DNA of 39,303 bases from assembly GCA_027577415.1 (NCBI GenBank), contig JANBQS010000080.1, forward strand, positions 1 through 39,303, read 5' to 3'. Shown here piece by piece: positions 29,400 through 38,995 of this stretch. Source of the stretch: Coemansia sp. RSA 922 (lineage: Eukaryota > Kickxellomycota > Kickxellomycetes > Kickxellales > Kickxellaceae). The stretch's first letter is position 1, and each line of letters begins with the position of its first letter. The notes below the pieces were generated by a model, which saw only the letters and a program-made list of their open reading frames with translations, was not told where the DNA came from and did no database searches. The translations under genes and the position numbers were made by a program.

Positions 29400-29762
29400 T
29401 ATTATATAAAGGTAAAGTACTATTCAGAAAACAATGTGTGGAGAAGAGATGGGATTGTTCGCTGTCGTGCGGGGAGAAAAAAGTTTGAGGCCTAGTTGAG
29501 TCTCGGACAACGTTTGATTGGCTGGCAAGTCCGCGAGGAACACCCACGTTTCCCAAATAGGCACTTGGCCATCCAGGAGCCTCGCATATATTTTGTTTGT
29601 GACTGACGTGGTACAAGATGGAGCTAGAATACGCAGACGACATTCAAGACAAAAGAGCCACCTTTGGCATGCATGCTCTCTCACTCTTCCTCCAAGCGAT
29701 TCTTGTCATTATTCAACATACTTAGTGTCTATTGCGTATTTATAAAAAAAACGAAGACTAGA
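29400..29762. promoter_or_regulatory. Divergent promoter region
   Basis: Lies between the SNG1-like gene and the small secreted peptide gene. TATTTATAAAA at about 29736-29746 is a TATA-like box but sits only about 20 bases before the peptide's ATG, which would leave almost no leader. Confidence 0.35.
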
Positions 29763-29942
29763 ATGGTTCGCCTTGCGCCAAGCTCGATTATCCTCGCGGT
29801 TGTTGCGGTGTTTGCAGCCACCGTGGTTGCAGAGGACATTGTCACTATAGTTCCCAAGACCATCGTTAGCATCGCCCCTCGTGCCAATGTGCCCCATCAA
29901 AAGAACCCCAGCTACCCAGGAGGCGGAACCTACGACGGCTAG
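29763..29942 (+). CDS. Small secreted peptide, 59 residues, function unknown
   Basis: An intact frame from ATG to TAG. Residues 1-23 are a convincing signal peptide (basic start, long hydrophobic core, AxA-like VVA end). The mature part is about 36 residues, with hydrophobic I/V repeats (IVTIVPKTIVSIAP) and a Pro/Gly-rich end (NPSYPGGGTYDG) and no cysteine. It resembles no family I know. It could be a chance frame, but the signal peptide and clean codon use argue for a gene. Confidence 0.5.
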   Translation: MVRLAPSSIILAVVAVFAATVVAEDIVTIVPKTIVSIAPRANVPHQKNPSYPGGGTYDG

Positions 29943-31230
29943 GATCTTCTTTAGGATTATTTAAGACTTTGAGACAATCACGGACTCAACGACGTCATCA
30001 TTATCATACTCACTCTCTTGGAATTTCTTAAAAAAAAAATTGTCTCCATTTTAAACCCTACTTCGTGGAGCCCCCGAAAGCCTAGTCGTGGAGTATCACC
30101 CGCTGCTGCGCCAGCCAACAAGAACAAAGCGATAGCCAACTTTGTTTATTCTATTTGACGACTGACTCCTTCTGCAACTGGTGTAGTCGAGTTCTCCTTT
30201 ATATACACACAATCCTTGACTAACTATACTTTGGCAACGCTTAAACTACGCAGCTAGCCAATCTTAGCGCAAGCACACTAAAGTAATTAAATGTCAGAAA
30301 CGTCGACGAAGAGGACTGGCGCACAATAATCCACAACTCTGGCAGTTTATAGCAATTTGACAAAAATGGTACTGGTTGTCGTGGATACCCCTGTTGACGT
30401 GACTGCGCTGTTACTGGTGACGGAAGGTCTCTACAGAAACTAGTCATCCAAATTAGAAAGTTCACGAGGAAGCCTCTTGGCAGATTCAATTTGCTTAGTC
30501 GCAGCGGCATCCTGCATATGATGCTCTTATAGTGGGACAGGCAAGTGCGCATATTCTACGGCAAATCAATAGTGTATTGGGGGTGACTAGTATTTTATTT
30601 CAGTGGAGCGATACAGATAACTAACATATGCCGAGGGCTATGGAGACTGCTCTGAGCACCTCAGCTCTCCGGGGATTGTAATTTCACTACCTTCCGCTTG
30701 ATGCTTGTGATATTCTCTCGATTATTTCAGCGATTACAAGTTTAGTCTCTCTCGCATGCAATATCGAAGGATCTGTGACAATTGTTGACGTGTTACCAGT
30801 GAGCAAGAACCCGAATATCTCGTAAGAAGTATCCCTCCTTGAATTGCAACATGATACGATGCTACGCTCTAGAAGATGATAATGACGACAACAAAGTCGA
30901 AAGAGATAATTTGGCAGAATAGATAACAGTTGTTGCTGCACAAATCGCTGGACGTTGTCTTAACACTAAGTATGGTCCTCTTGCCAGCGAGCAAAGACCA
31001 TTCACAGTTTCGGAATATTTATTACTTGAATTTGGCGTGCCAATCCTTTTGTGCGGAAATCCATGTATACCTTGTAATATCTATCCGATCCATTTTGATA
31101 CCTCTCTATTGGTTCCCTATCAATATTTATTTTTATCAACTGGCGATAAATATGCTGGAGATGTACAAAAAATAATCATTGAAAGCACATTGGCGAGAAA
31201 GAAAAACAATTAGAGGTCAAACATAATTTA
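29943..31230. other. Gene-poor spacer
   Basis: About 1.3 kb with only short frames (30241-30552 and 30687-30941 on minus, 30930-31175 on plus) that lack motifs or neighbours supporting them. It may contain decayed transposon sequence, but I could not recognise any. Confidence 0.35.
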
Positions 31231-31232
31231 TG

Positions 31233-31404
31233 TTTTTTTTTTTGTTACAAAAAGAAACAAGCTTATTTGTCTAGCTACTGGTAGGCATCGAACCCCAACG
31301 TGCACAAGCTCGAACTACCTATGTGCATATTGCACCTTGCCCAAGCTACCCGTCATGTCTCAGCTAGCTTGCTCATGGCGTCGAAAAGCTTGCCTATTTA
31401 TGCC
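31233..31404 (-). repeat. SINE-like element, copy 1
   Basis: Read on the minus strand it begins CATAAATAGGCAAG, contains GCTTGGGC (A-box-like) and GGGGTTCGATGCC (B-box-like), and ends in a run of about 11 A. The copy at 36497-36685 has the same start, the same two box-like elements in order and a similar CAAA-rich, A-tailed end. This suggests a tRNA-derived SINE, although the stems no longer fold as a tRNA. Confidence 0.45.
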
Positions 31405-31550
31405 ACCGGCCAATTGTAAAAAAGAATACTCACTTGAGCGGCTCTCAAGGTCCGGTTAGAAGGGACACCCTATTAGAGTTCATTCTTGCTATTTAATTCG
31501 CTCCTTACATGTCATACCAAAATAAATAAATAAAAAGGCCGATTGTAAAT
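31405..31550. repeat. Short repeats flanking the LINE
   Basis: GGCCAATTGTAAAAA occurs at about 31406 and, as GGCCGATTGTAAA, at about 31538; a third copy is at about 33669 on the far side of the LINE relic. The 31538 and 33669 copies share the longer AAAAAGGCC-R-ATTGTAAA, so they could be the target-site duplication of the LINE. Confidence 0.4.
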
Positions 31551-33664
31551 AATAAAAATAAAATCTACGACCTACTGGGTTGGGAGTATTTGGATCGATA
31601 CATGGCTAACTGCGGCATTGGAGAAAGATACTGTTTCCTCGTATTCTCGATATACAAGAGTAGCACGGCTGATGTGAGGTTTGGTTCCTGTAAAGTGACA
31701 GGCATTTGGATTTGCCAAGGCCCTCAGCAGGGTGGTTCACTTTTGCCATTGCTCTACCACCTCATCGCCGAGCCCCTTTTATGCTATTTCTAGAAACACC
31801 TAGGGGTCATCAAACAGCCTGGATACACTCTCCGTGCTATTGCCTTTGCCGACGATATCACCGACGCACGATCCTCTGAGGACGATTTGATAGCACTCCG
31901 CAACGCAATAGAGCTACACAGTCACGCCTTGAACGCCAAATTAAACGACGAGAAAACGGAGACCTGCGTATTGGTAACACAACACTCGCACCGCCGGGTA
32001 TCCAAATTCTCCCAGATTGCGCCGTTATCGGATACTTGGGAATCTACTTTTCCAAGGACGGCATCGCCACAGGACACATGGAGGGCCAGTATGACGTCAT
32101 CATCCCTTCTAAAAAAGCAGGGCAGCCTCGGGTTCCTACTCTCTAAGAAGCAAACAAAAGCTATCTTCGCTCTGTTCCCAGCAATCATGTTGTATCAGAA
32201 GGATCCTTACTGGTCGGCAGTCACAGCTCAATGGGTCTTTGCCCAAGGGTAGAGCCAAAAAAGAAACATGAACTCTTCTGATCTTCTCGCACTCGCACAA
32301 CCCAAGCAAATCCCGAAAGGGCTACCTGCGTATTGGGACCGAGTCCTACGTGGCTAGTTCGCCCTCAAGGACATGGGACCTGACGAGACATTTAACGGCT
32401 CCATTAAATGTCTACTTGGCTTACCTTTTGACCATCCGGTGGAGAGATATCCTACGTCGAGGGATCTGCGGCGGTTTGGAAGAAGATGCTGGCGAATAAA
32501 CTTTTCGCTCTGGGAGGTATCTTTAAGCAATACTAGCCAACTGGCGCAGCAATATCACACAACCTTCTTCTACAGCCGTATGTGCTGGCTTTTGGTCAGC
32601 GCCGGGTCAACCTCCACCCCCACGTCGTCTTCAAAGTCCTTAACTATCCGCTCAACCCGAAAAGATGCGCTGTGTGGGCATACGCTCAACTAGGTGATGT
32701 TCCCTTAGAAGTATATACACCACGACAGGGGCGACTGACGGCGTTTTCTACGGAGGTCGCGCCGATAAGACTGGATGGGTATTAATAAATAAAACTTAAT
32801 AATCAAATATCAAGAGCAGGAGCAGGTATCAAGAGGCTATCCAAGGCGCGCTGGGTTCAGCTGACAAAAATCTAAACACCTCTTTCTCGCTATTATGGCC
32901 AATGGCTTATGCCGCAGTCCCAATGGCCGCGAAACTGTAACCTAATTCCCGACCTCGAGCCCGTTTGCAAGTATTGCAGTGCTATGACTCGATCCGACAG
33001 CGCAACCGACAAAGCCGAGGAGTTAGCATGCGGGAATATCATACATTACTTTTAGTTTTGTCCCTACGTCCATGATTTCTGGCGGGGGGTCTCGCACTTA
33101 TTGCTGGCTTTACATGTAGATACAGCTGGGCCTATCTTTCAGATCGACCTACATATGGTCGGCCTGCGTGTGTTTTGGTTCCTGGAGTAGCGAATTGCCA
33201 AATGCAGATGCCCTGCATGGGCTGGCAATTTGGAAAATCTTCCGCACTCTTGCAGGATTAACCCTATATGACATTGAACACTCTGGCGAGGCCATGTTTA
33301 TTCGATGGAAAGCAACATTCATGCTACATATCACTCAGGACCCACTCTTTTACGCAAACCAATGCCGTCCACTACTTTTATACTCACTGGTTGGCAGTGG
33401 TGCCACTTCGATCTGGGCGAAAACAAGTTCAGCAGAAATCTTATCTTTCGAAAATTTGCCAAACGCACAGGACAGCCACGCCGACTACACAATCGACCGC
33501 TCTCAAACGCCACGGGATGATGCCACCTCAAACTCCAATTTCTAATATCTAGTCTCCAAGCTCGCGGGATATACTGGGAAAGCATTGACTTTATTCGAAC
33601 TAGATAGTTTATTGTACTTTCCTTCGTTATATTCTAAACAAACTCAGCGCCTAAGAATTACGCC
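31551..33664 (+). mobile_element. Decayed non-LTR retrotransposon (LINE), reverse transcriptase to 3' end
   Basis: Scattered plus-strand frames, separated by stops and shifts, spell the second half of a LINE ORF2. At 31700-31790 QGPQQGGSLLPLLYHLIAEPLL is interrupted RT block 4; at 31845-31970 AFADD is the catalytic block 5, followed by the NAKLNDEKTE block 6. At 32960-33090 CKYC...H...CPYVHDFW is the cysteine/histidine domain typical of LINE C-termini. There is no endonuclease domain, so it is 5'-truncated, and many stops make it inactive. Possible 17-base target duplications flank it (about 31534 and 33665). Confidence 0.75.
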
Positions 33665-33918
33665 AAAAAGGCCAATTGTAAAAAGGCTGCAGATAGCGGC
33701 GGCACTGTCAATGGCTCCCAGCTGGTAATATCACTTTAATACCGACAACAGCGAGCTCTTCAAAATGATGTATTTATCGTAGCGCCAATGGCACTCTCTC
33801 TCATCATTTACAGTTACATCGGCAGTCAGCTCCGCCAAATACTCTGCTAACCAGCCGGGGCTCGATTAAGTGCTGCAATAAAATAGAATAGCCACTCATT
33901 AAAATCGTAAAGGTAGGC
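33665..33918. other. Spacer after the LINE
   Basis: No supportable gene. It contains the right-hand copy of the GGCCAATTGTAAAAA repeat at its start. Confidence 0.3.
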
Positions 33919-34340
33919 TGTGTTGGAAAAGTGCCCCACACACACGCTTTCTCACCTTCTCAAAAATCAAGGAAGCCACTGCTCCTGTCTCCACATAATT
34001 CCCTTTTTAGAAACTGGCGGGGCTCAGTGGCATGTCTGCCATTGTCTTTTTCCCAACCTCGGTATAAATTGTCTATTTTTTGCCCACAGAGAACAGCCGC
34101 CCTCGCTCGCTTAGCAGACCCTGGTTTTGTGGAGTATAAGCAGACCATCTTGAGCTCTTTCTTTTCTCTTCTCTTCTCCTCGCCTGTTCATCTTTTTTTC
34201 TTCTCACTTTTTTTTGAGCTTTTACCCTCTCCTAGCCTGGTGTTTTAAAGTAAACTTCAATAAAGCCAGCACTTCTTTTCTTTCTGTTTTTCATATTTGC
34301 TCGATTACTGAGATATATTGTCTTTTCGTAGTAGTCACAA
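33919..34340 (+). promoter_or_regulatory. Promoter/leader of the 34.3-kb gene, LTR-like in structure
   Basis: Starts TGTGTTGGAAAAG, has a TATAAAT box at about 34063-34069, long C/T tracts (34155-34215), an AATAAA at about 34259 and ends GTCACA just before the ATG. TG...CA ends, an internal TATA box and a polyadenylation hexamer are the layout of an LTR, and TGG directly follows as in a primer-binding site. No second copy is in the window, so an ordinary T-rich promoter is equally possible. Confidence 0.4.
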
Positions 34341-35987
34341 ATGGAGCCGGCGGACCGTAGTGATACTACAACCGGCCAGGTCGAACAACCGGCCACACCA
34401 CCCCAGGACACACACGCCTTGCTTCATGGCTTGGATTCACCGGACGTGAGTACTGCGGATAGTCTATTGTCCATTGCTGCTGGTGCCAGAGTTGGCCCAG
34501 TTGTTCGGCCTCATGCTACTGGCAACAACGCTTTCCCAGCTAGCTTTGGTAAAGTCCCTACGACCACGGTTCTCACTGTCGGCTCCTATGCTGCTTCTAC
34601 TGTCGTCTCCTCGGCAACCAGCACTAACACTGTCCTGGCGGTTGCAGCTAGCACTGCCAGCGGCTCGACTGTTGCGCCAGCTATGGACACTCAAGCCACT
34701 TTTTTCCGGCCAGAGGGAAAATTCTCATTCAACTTGCCCCTCATAGCTGCAGCCAACTTCGACGCTTACCCTGCATCCTCCTGTCGCAGTACTTACTCTA
34801 ACACTGCCCCAGTCGACCATGGTGCTTACCATGCTTTATTTTCTCGCCGTATTTACTCCAACATCACTCGGCCCAGATTCCGCATTGTTTCATACGTCCA
34901 TCCACACGCTACTAATGTCAACGCCACCCCGGCCAATCTCGCTGCCAGCCCAGTTGTACAATCTCATGATACTCACTCTGACGCTGGCCCAGCTATCTCC
35001 AGCGCCACACCGCCGTCGCCCGATCACCAGAGGGCTAACTCGCGGGAAAGCAGTGTAAGTGAGCTGTCGTCAGATAGTGAAAGCGAAGAGAACGTGTCCT
35101 ACGCAGAGCTGAACAGCTCAGCGATTATTATTCGCAACAGAGCAGGCAACGTGACGTTGGGTGAGTTTACAAAGCTTTTCGAACCGTTCATCTTTATCAG
35201 TTTGGATATGATTGTCGCCGTCTACTTGCAGCTAGTCGGGCGCAAACTGACGAACGCTTCAGCTGATTTGACGAAGCTCAACTGGCAGTTAAGGTCGATC
35301 GAAGGATTCGAAATCTGGGCGCATGGTTTAAATTCCCCAATAGGTTCCTTCTTGGTCCGCAGTGGCCCAACCTATCAGCAGATGAGTCTAAAGATTTATC
35401 AACGTCTGAGAATTGCAGAAGAAGAAGAGGCAGGGGTGGTCCCAGTTCCAGTGTTCTACTTCCACTTGGTGACCATTGGGTGTGTCCACGCGAGACAGTT
35501 GGCCGATAGTGTTCTCACAAAGCAGTTATCCGACGTCGTTCTTCCAGAAATGTTCTCAAAAGTAACCGACCGTGAGCTGAGCTCTCGGTGGGTTATCTCA
35601 GAAGTTGGGCCTATGGAATTTCCGGGAAACGAATATTGCAGGTTGGCCCAGGGATGGTTGATGCGCATCTGCGAGCACATCGCCGAAGGAGATCGCATGG
35701 AGGACTTGCTCGATATTGCAGATGAATATTATGCAATGTATAAGAAGATGGGTCGTAAAATGGGGAACAAGGGCGCCGTTTTCGATCCTGATGGCAGCAT
35801 CGGCCAAAGGATGCTAAATGAGAACAATTACCTGATCAAACTGGTCCTTGGCCTACACGGCAAGGACTTTCTTAAACTTTTTAAGTATCTTCCTAGTATG
35901 GCTGACGGAATACTTGATGCAAGTAAGCAAAACTACCTAAAGCGAGCTTCACGTTATGCGCAGACTAGGTTGGAACAGGACATTTAA
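34341..35987 (+). CDS. Unrecognised two-part protein, intact copy of a tandem pair
   Basis: A 548-residue intact frame. Residues 1-235 are low-complexity (Ala/Thr/Ser/Pro) with degenerate repeats such as HATNVNATPANLAASPVVQSH; 237-251 is an acidic serine stretch (SSVSELSSDSESEEN). From about 260 to 548 lies a globular, mostly helical domain (AIIIRNRAGNVTLGEFTKLFEPFIF at its start, LGLHGKDFLKLFKYLP near its end) that I cannot assign. The paralogue downstream retains this domain at roughly 60% identity (by eye) to the last residue (ARLEQDI / TRLEQDI). No signal peptide or TM is seen. Its 3' flank of about 300 bases is also duplicated. A lineage-specific family is likely; a retroelement gag is the alternative given the LTR-like leader. 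Confidence 0.8.
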   Translation: MEPADRSDTTTGQVEQPATPPQDTHALLHGLDSPDVSTADSLLSIAAGARVGPVVRPHATGNNAFPASFGKVPTTTVLTVGSYAASTVVSSATSTNTVLAVAASTASGSTVAPAMDTQATFFRPEGKFSFNLPLIAAANFDAYPASSCRSTYSNTAPVDHGAYHALFSRRIYSNITRPRFRIVSYVHPHATNVNATPANLAASPVVQSHDTHSDAGPAISSATPPSPDHQRANSRESSVSELSSDSESEENVSYAELNSSAIIIRNRAGNVTLGEFTKLFEPFIFISLDMIVAVYLQLVGRKLTNASADLTKLNWQLRSIEGFEIWAHGLNSPIGSFLVRSGPTYQQMSLKIYQRLRIAEEEEAGVVPVPVFYFHLVTIGCVHARQLADSVLTKQLSDVVLPEMFSKVTDRELSSRWVISEVGPMEFPGNEYCRLAQGWLMRICEHIAEGDRMEDLLDIADEYYAMYKKMGRKMGNKGAVFDPDGSIGQRMLNENNYLIKLVLGLHGKDFLKLFKYLPSMADGILDASKQNYLKRASRYAQTRLEQDI

Positions 35988-36295
35988 CTACTCTTTAACC
36001 ATTAGTTGTTTACGAAATATCATGAAGCTTTTTTTACATTATTGCTCTAGTTAAATGAACAACATGTGCACTGGATTTGATAGTGTTCAAGGGGCAGCAG
36101 TGCTCGGATAATCCAGTAGTTGGTAGACATATGAGGTATGACAATAGAAACATTCTTTTAGAGAATGGCGAGCTCTAAGAAATTGGTTTCAAAAGTTCTC
36201 ACTGCCAAGTGTACTTTGTTGTTTTATTTGTTGCCTTTTTTACGCCAAGAAATCAGGTATGGCGCTGTGGGGTAATACAATGTGTCCCTGTCAAT
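35988..36295 (+). repeat. Duplicated 3' flank, left copy
   Basis: About 300 bases after the stop that match 38112-38425 in order (TTAACTACTCTTT, CTAGTTAAATGAACAACAT, TTGATAGTGTTCAAG, AGCTCTAAGAAATTGGTT, TTTGTTGTTTTATTTGTTGCC). This shows that the gene pair arose by segmental tandem duplication. Confidence 0.8.
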
Positions 36296-36496
36296 AGGTT
36301 TGCCAATACGTTTTGCACGGTTATTGCTGTATCCACTTTATGATATCTATCAGAGTTACGATGATAGCATAATATTGTTAGGCTATTTGCATAGTAATTT
36401 TTTTTAGCAACAGACGATAAGTTTGCTAGATACAAAAAAGAATTGAAATATTTAGTGCCGAACACAAATGAATTAGAGAAAGATGAAAAATATAAC

Positions 36497-36685
36497 TTTT
36501 TTTTGCAAAAAAAAACAAACAGGTTTGGTTGCCCCCGATGAATATTGAACCCCAACCAGCGGGGTAAAGGGTAGTGGCAAGCCCAAGCCATTGCAAGCAA
36601 CGTGTATGTGCATTTTGGCACACAGCCTCTCTACCCGGATATATTTCGGCAGCCATTGGGGTTCGGAAACTTTGCCTATTTATGT
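36497..36685 (-). repeat. SINE-like element, copy 2
   Basis: Minus-strand relative of 31233-31404: starts CATAAATAGGCAAAG, contains GCTTGGGC and GGTTGGGGTTCAAT, and ends in an A-rich tail. It lies at the junction between the two duplicated gene units, just before the N-terminal part of the second copy. Confidence 0.45.
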
Positions 36686-36729
36686 TACAACGAATCAGCT
36701 TATGTAAATTGTTGGCTGTGAAGAGCCTG

Positions 36730-37202
36730 ATGGCTGCGCATACTCTCTTGTCTCTCACCAGTACCCTGACTGCCGCGCCCTCCGTCCAATACAACAATAC
36801 GGGCTCCAACAATGTCCTGACAGGAGCACCTAGCACTGCCAGCGGCTCAACTGCTGCACCGGCTATGGCCATTCAAGCCACTTCTACCATTACCAGTGCC
36901 CCAGCCACTGTGCCCATTGTTGCCACTCCGCCTTATTGTGGTATTTACTCTACCGTCGCCCCAAGCAACCTCAGCGCTGGTCCGTCGGTCCTATATAGAG
37001 TTACTAACTCTGACGCAGCTTTGACTTCTCGTCACCACAATGCCGACGCCCACACCCCGGCCAACGTCAACCCTGGCCCATCCGTCAAACCTCATTGCGC
37101 TAACACTGACGCAGCCCCGGCCAACCCTGTTGCAGGCCCATCTGTCAAACGTCGCGCTAGCAACCCGCAGCAGCGCAAGCGCCAGAGGAAAAACTTGTAT
37201 GG
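36730..37202 (+). pseudogene. N-terminal half of the second tandem copy, frame-shifted off
   Basis: Frame from ATG 36730 with Ala/Thr/Pro-rich sequence matching residues about 94-120 of the first copy (STASGSTAAPAM vs STASGSTVAPAM) and the same NxDA-PAN-GPSVK repeats. It ends basic (KRRASNPQQRKRQRK). About 37161-37196 the conserved reading passes to the frame of 37263-38111: that frame is open from just after a TAG at 37158-37160 and encodes SSDGGEDISN, matching the acidic stretch of copy 1. A single-base change in the CAGCAG or AAAAA run would explain it. Confidence 0.55.
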
Positions 37203-37262
37203 GGCAGTGCGGTTGTCATATCCTCTGATGGTGGTGAAGACATATCCAACGCGGGGCAAGAC

Positions 37263-38111
37263 ATGTCTACCATTGTTATTCGTGACAGTGAAGGAAATGT
37301 TGTGACGCTGGACGAGTTTGACAAGTTTTTCAAACGATTCATCTTTCTGAGAGTGGATATGGTTCTCGTCGTATACTTGCAGCTAGTCGGTCACGAGTTG
37401 GTGGCCGCTTCGGTTAGACCTCGTCAACTCAGCGAGCAGTTAGGAAAGATCGAAGGATTCGAGATCTGGGAACAAGGTTTCCATATGGTAAAAGAATCGT
37501 TTTTGGTTCGCCAAGGTCCGGTGTATAAGCTGATGAGGCAAAAGCTGCAGTGCCGTCTTAGGATTGTACAAGAGGCGCAAGCAGGGGTGGTGACTGCCCC
37601 AGTGCTCTACTTCCATGTGGCGACCATCGGATGTGTCAACGCGAAGCAGTTGGTTGAAGCTGCTTCTCTAGAAATGTTCAAAACAGTCACCAATTGCGAT
37701 CTGGGTTTGCGGCAGGTAATCTCGAAAAACGGGCGGATATCATTTTCGGGAAGCGGATATTGCGAGTTGGCACAGGAATGGTTGCTTGATATCTGCAGGC
37801 ATATCACCCAAGACGATCGCATGAAGGACTTGCTTGACGTTGCGAATGATTGCTATGAGAAGTATAAGGAGGTAGGTCTTGACAAAGGGAATAGTGGTAC
37901 CGAATTCGATCCCAATGGCAGCATTGGTCGAGGGATGCTGCAGAACTGTGATCCAGTTATTGATCTGGTCCTTGGCCTATGCGGCAAGGACTTGCTTGAA
38001 CTTTACGTGTTTCTTCCTTGTATGACGGTTGGAATGCTTGATGAAAGTGAGCATAAGTACCTGAAGCAAGCTTCACGTTATGCGCTGGCTAGGTTGGAAC
38101 AGGACATTTAA
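37263..38111 (+). CDS. C-terminal domain of the second tandem copy, 282 residues
   Basis: From ATG 37263 (MSTIVIRDSEGN) the frame is open to TAA and covers the entire conserved domain of the first copy, ending LARLEQDI. Conserved blocks include YLQLVG, IEGFEIW, PVLYFHVATIGCV, CELAQEWL, FDPNGSIGRGML and LVLGLCGKDLLEL. Compared with copy 1 it lacks about eight residues after the GCVNAKQL block. Absence of stops over 280 codons despite considerable divergence suggests selection on the domain. Either this is a shortened protein starting at 37263, or the upstream frameshift is recent or an assembly error. Function unknown. Confidence 0.65.
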   Translation: MSTIVIRDSEGNVVTLDEFDKFFKRFIFLRVDMVLVVYLQLVGHELVAASVRPRQLSEQLGKIEGFEIWEQGFHMVKESFLVRQGPVYKLMRQKLQCRLRIVQEAQAGVVTAPVLYFHVATIGCVNAKQLVEAASLEMFKTVTNCDLGLRQVISKNGRISFSGSGYCELAQEWLLDICRHITQDDRMKDLLDVANDCYEKYKEVGLDKGNSGTEFDPNGSIGRGMLQNCDPVIDLVLGLCGKDLLELYVFLPCMTVGMLDESEHKYLKQASRYALARLEQDI

Positions 38112-38425
38112 CTACTCTTTATCCATTAGTTTTTTTATGGAAATATCATGAATCATTATTTTACTATATATCTCTAGTTAAATGAACAACATATGCACTG
38201 CATTTGATAGTGTTCAAGTGACAACGATGCTTGGATATCCCGGTAGTTGGTAGATATGTGAGCTCTGGCGATAGAAATATATTTGTAGCGCCCAGCGAGC
38301 TCTAAGAAATTGGTTCCAAAAGTTCCCGCAGCCTCAGGTACTTTGTTGTTTTATTTGTTGCCTATTCATACGCCGAGGAATCGTATATGGCACTGTGGAG
38401 TAATACAATGTGTGTCCCTGTCATT
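38112..38425 (+). repeat. Duplicated 3' flank, right copy
   Basis: Match of 35988-36295 downstream of the second gene copy; similarity fades after about 38430. Confidence 0.8.
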
Positions 38426-38995
38426 ATCGACATCATGGGGTATACGACAACTATTCCCAGCTTTTGCTTGCTTTTAAAAAACGATCAAGAGGTCGTTGAG
38501 TATGTTGTGTTTTATACTCAATTATTGTTGTGGAACTTCAAAGCGCTGAGTCTTATTTGGAGTTTGAAGTAATGCTTGAGGTGTCTCCGGCCAGAGGAAT
38601 TGGTGAGTTGTCGATGAAGCAGTCAAGGCCGCTGACAGTGCGAGAGCCACGTCATCCAATGCCAGATGAGGCGTAGGCATATCTGTTTCCCAGCAAAGAA
38701 ACATATCGAGTACGCAGAGAGCTGTACCAGGTACTCGTTGTTGGTTGGAGTCACGATATTTGGAGGGGCAGTGGTCCGACAACACAAACATGCTCTAAAT
38801 GTTTTGGAGGTGTAAGCCAGGTGTATGCAGCCAAGGATCTCAACTACGGCGACTTCATAGCCACAGATCGCTCTGTTGATCTTGTGCGAGAGCAAATCTT
38901 AGGCGATGGTCGTCTTTGTCTTTCGTCAGCACTCTTTTAAATTCAAAATTGGTTTATTACTTCTAATAAGAGGACTCCCCCCAAATTCAGTACAA
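38426..38995. other. Spacer with overlapping minus-strand frames
   Basis: Two overlapping minus frames (38895-38623 and 38791-38522) have moderately protein-like stretches (for example PTPHLALDDVALALSAALTAS) that together could be a decayed or spliced gene, but neither has a recognisable motif or a clear start. The last 60 bases are the promoter/leader of the gene at 38996. Confidence 0.3.

Noticed and set aside
30687..31175. Frames on both strands that might suggest an F-box-like protein
   Set aside because: Only vague leucine-rich similarity; no continuous domain or start context.
31233..31404. A functional tRNA gene on the minus strand
   Set aside because: GGGGTTCGATGCC looks like a T-loop, but the T-stem and D-arm do not pair; a tRNA-derived repeat fits better.
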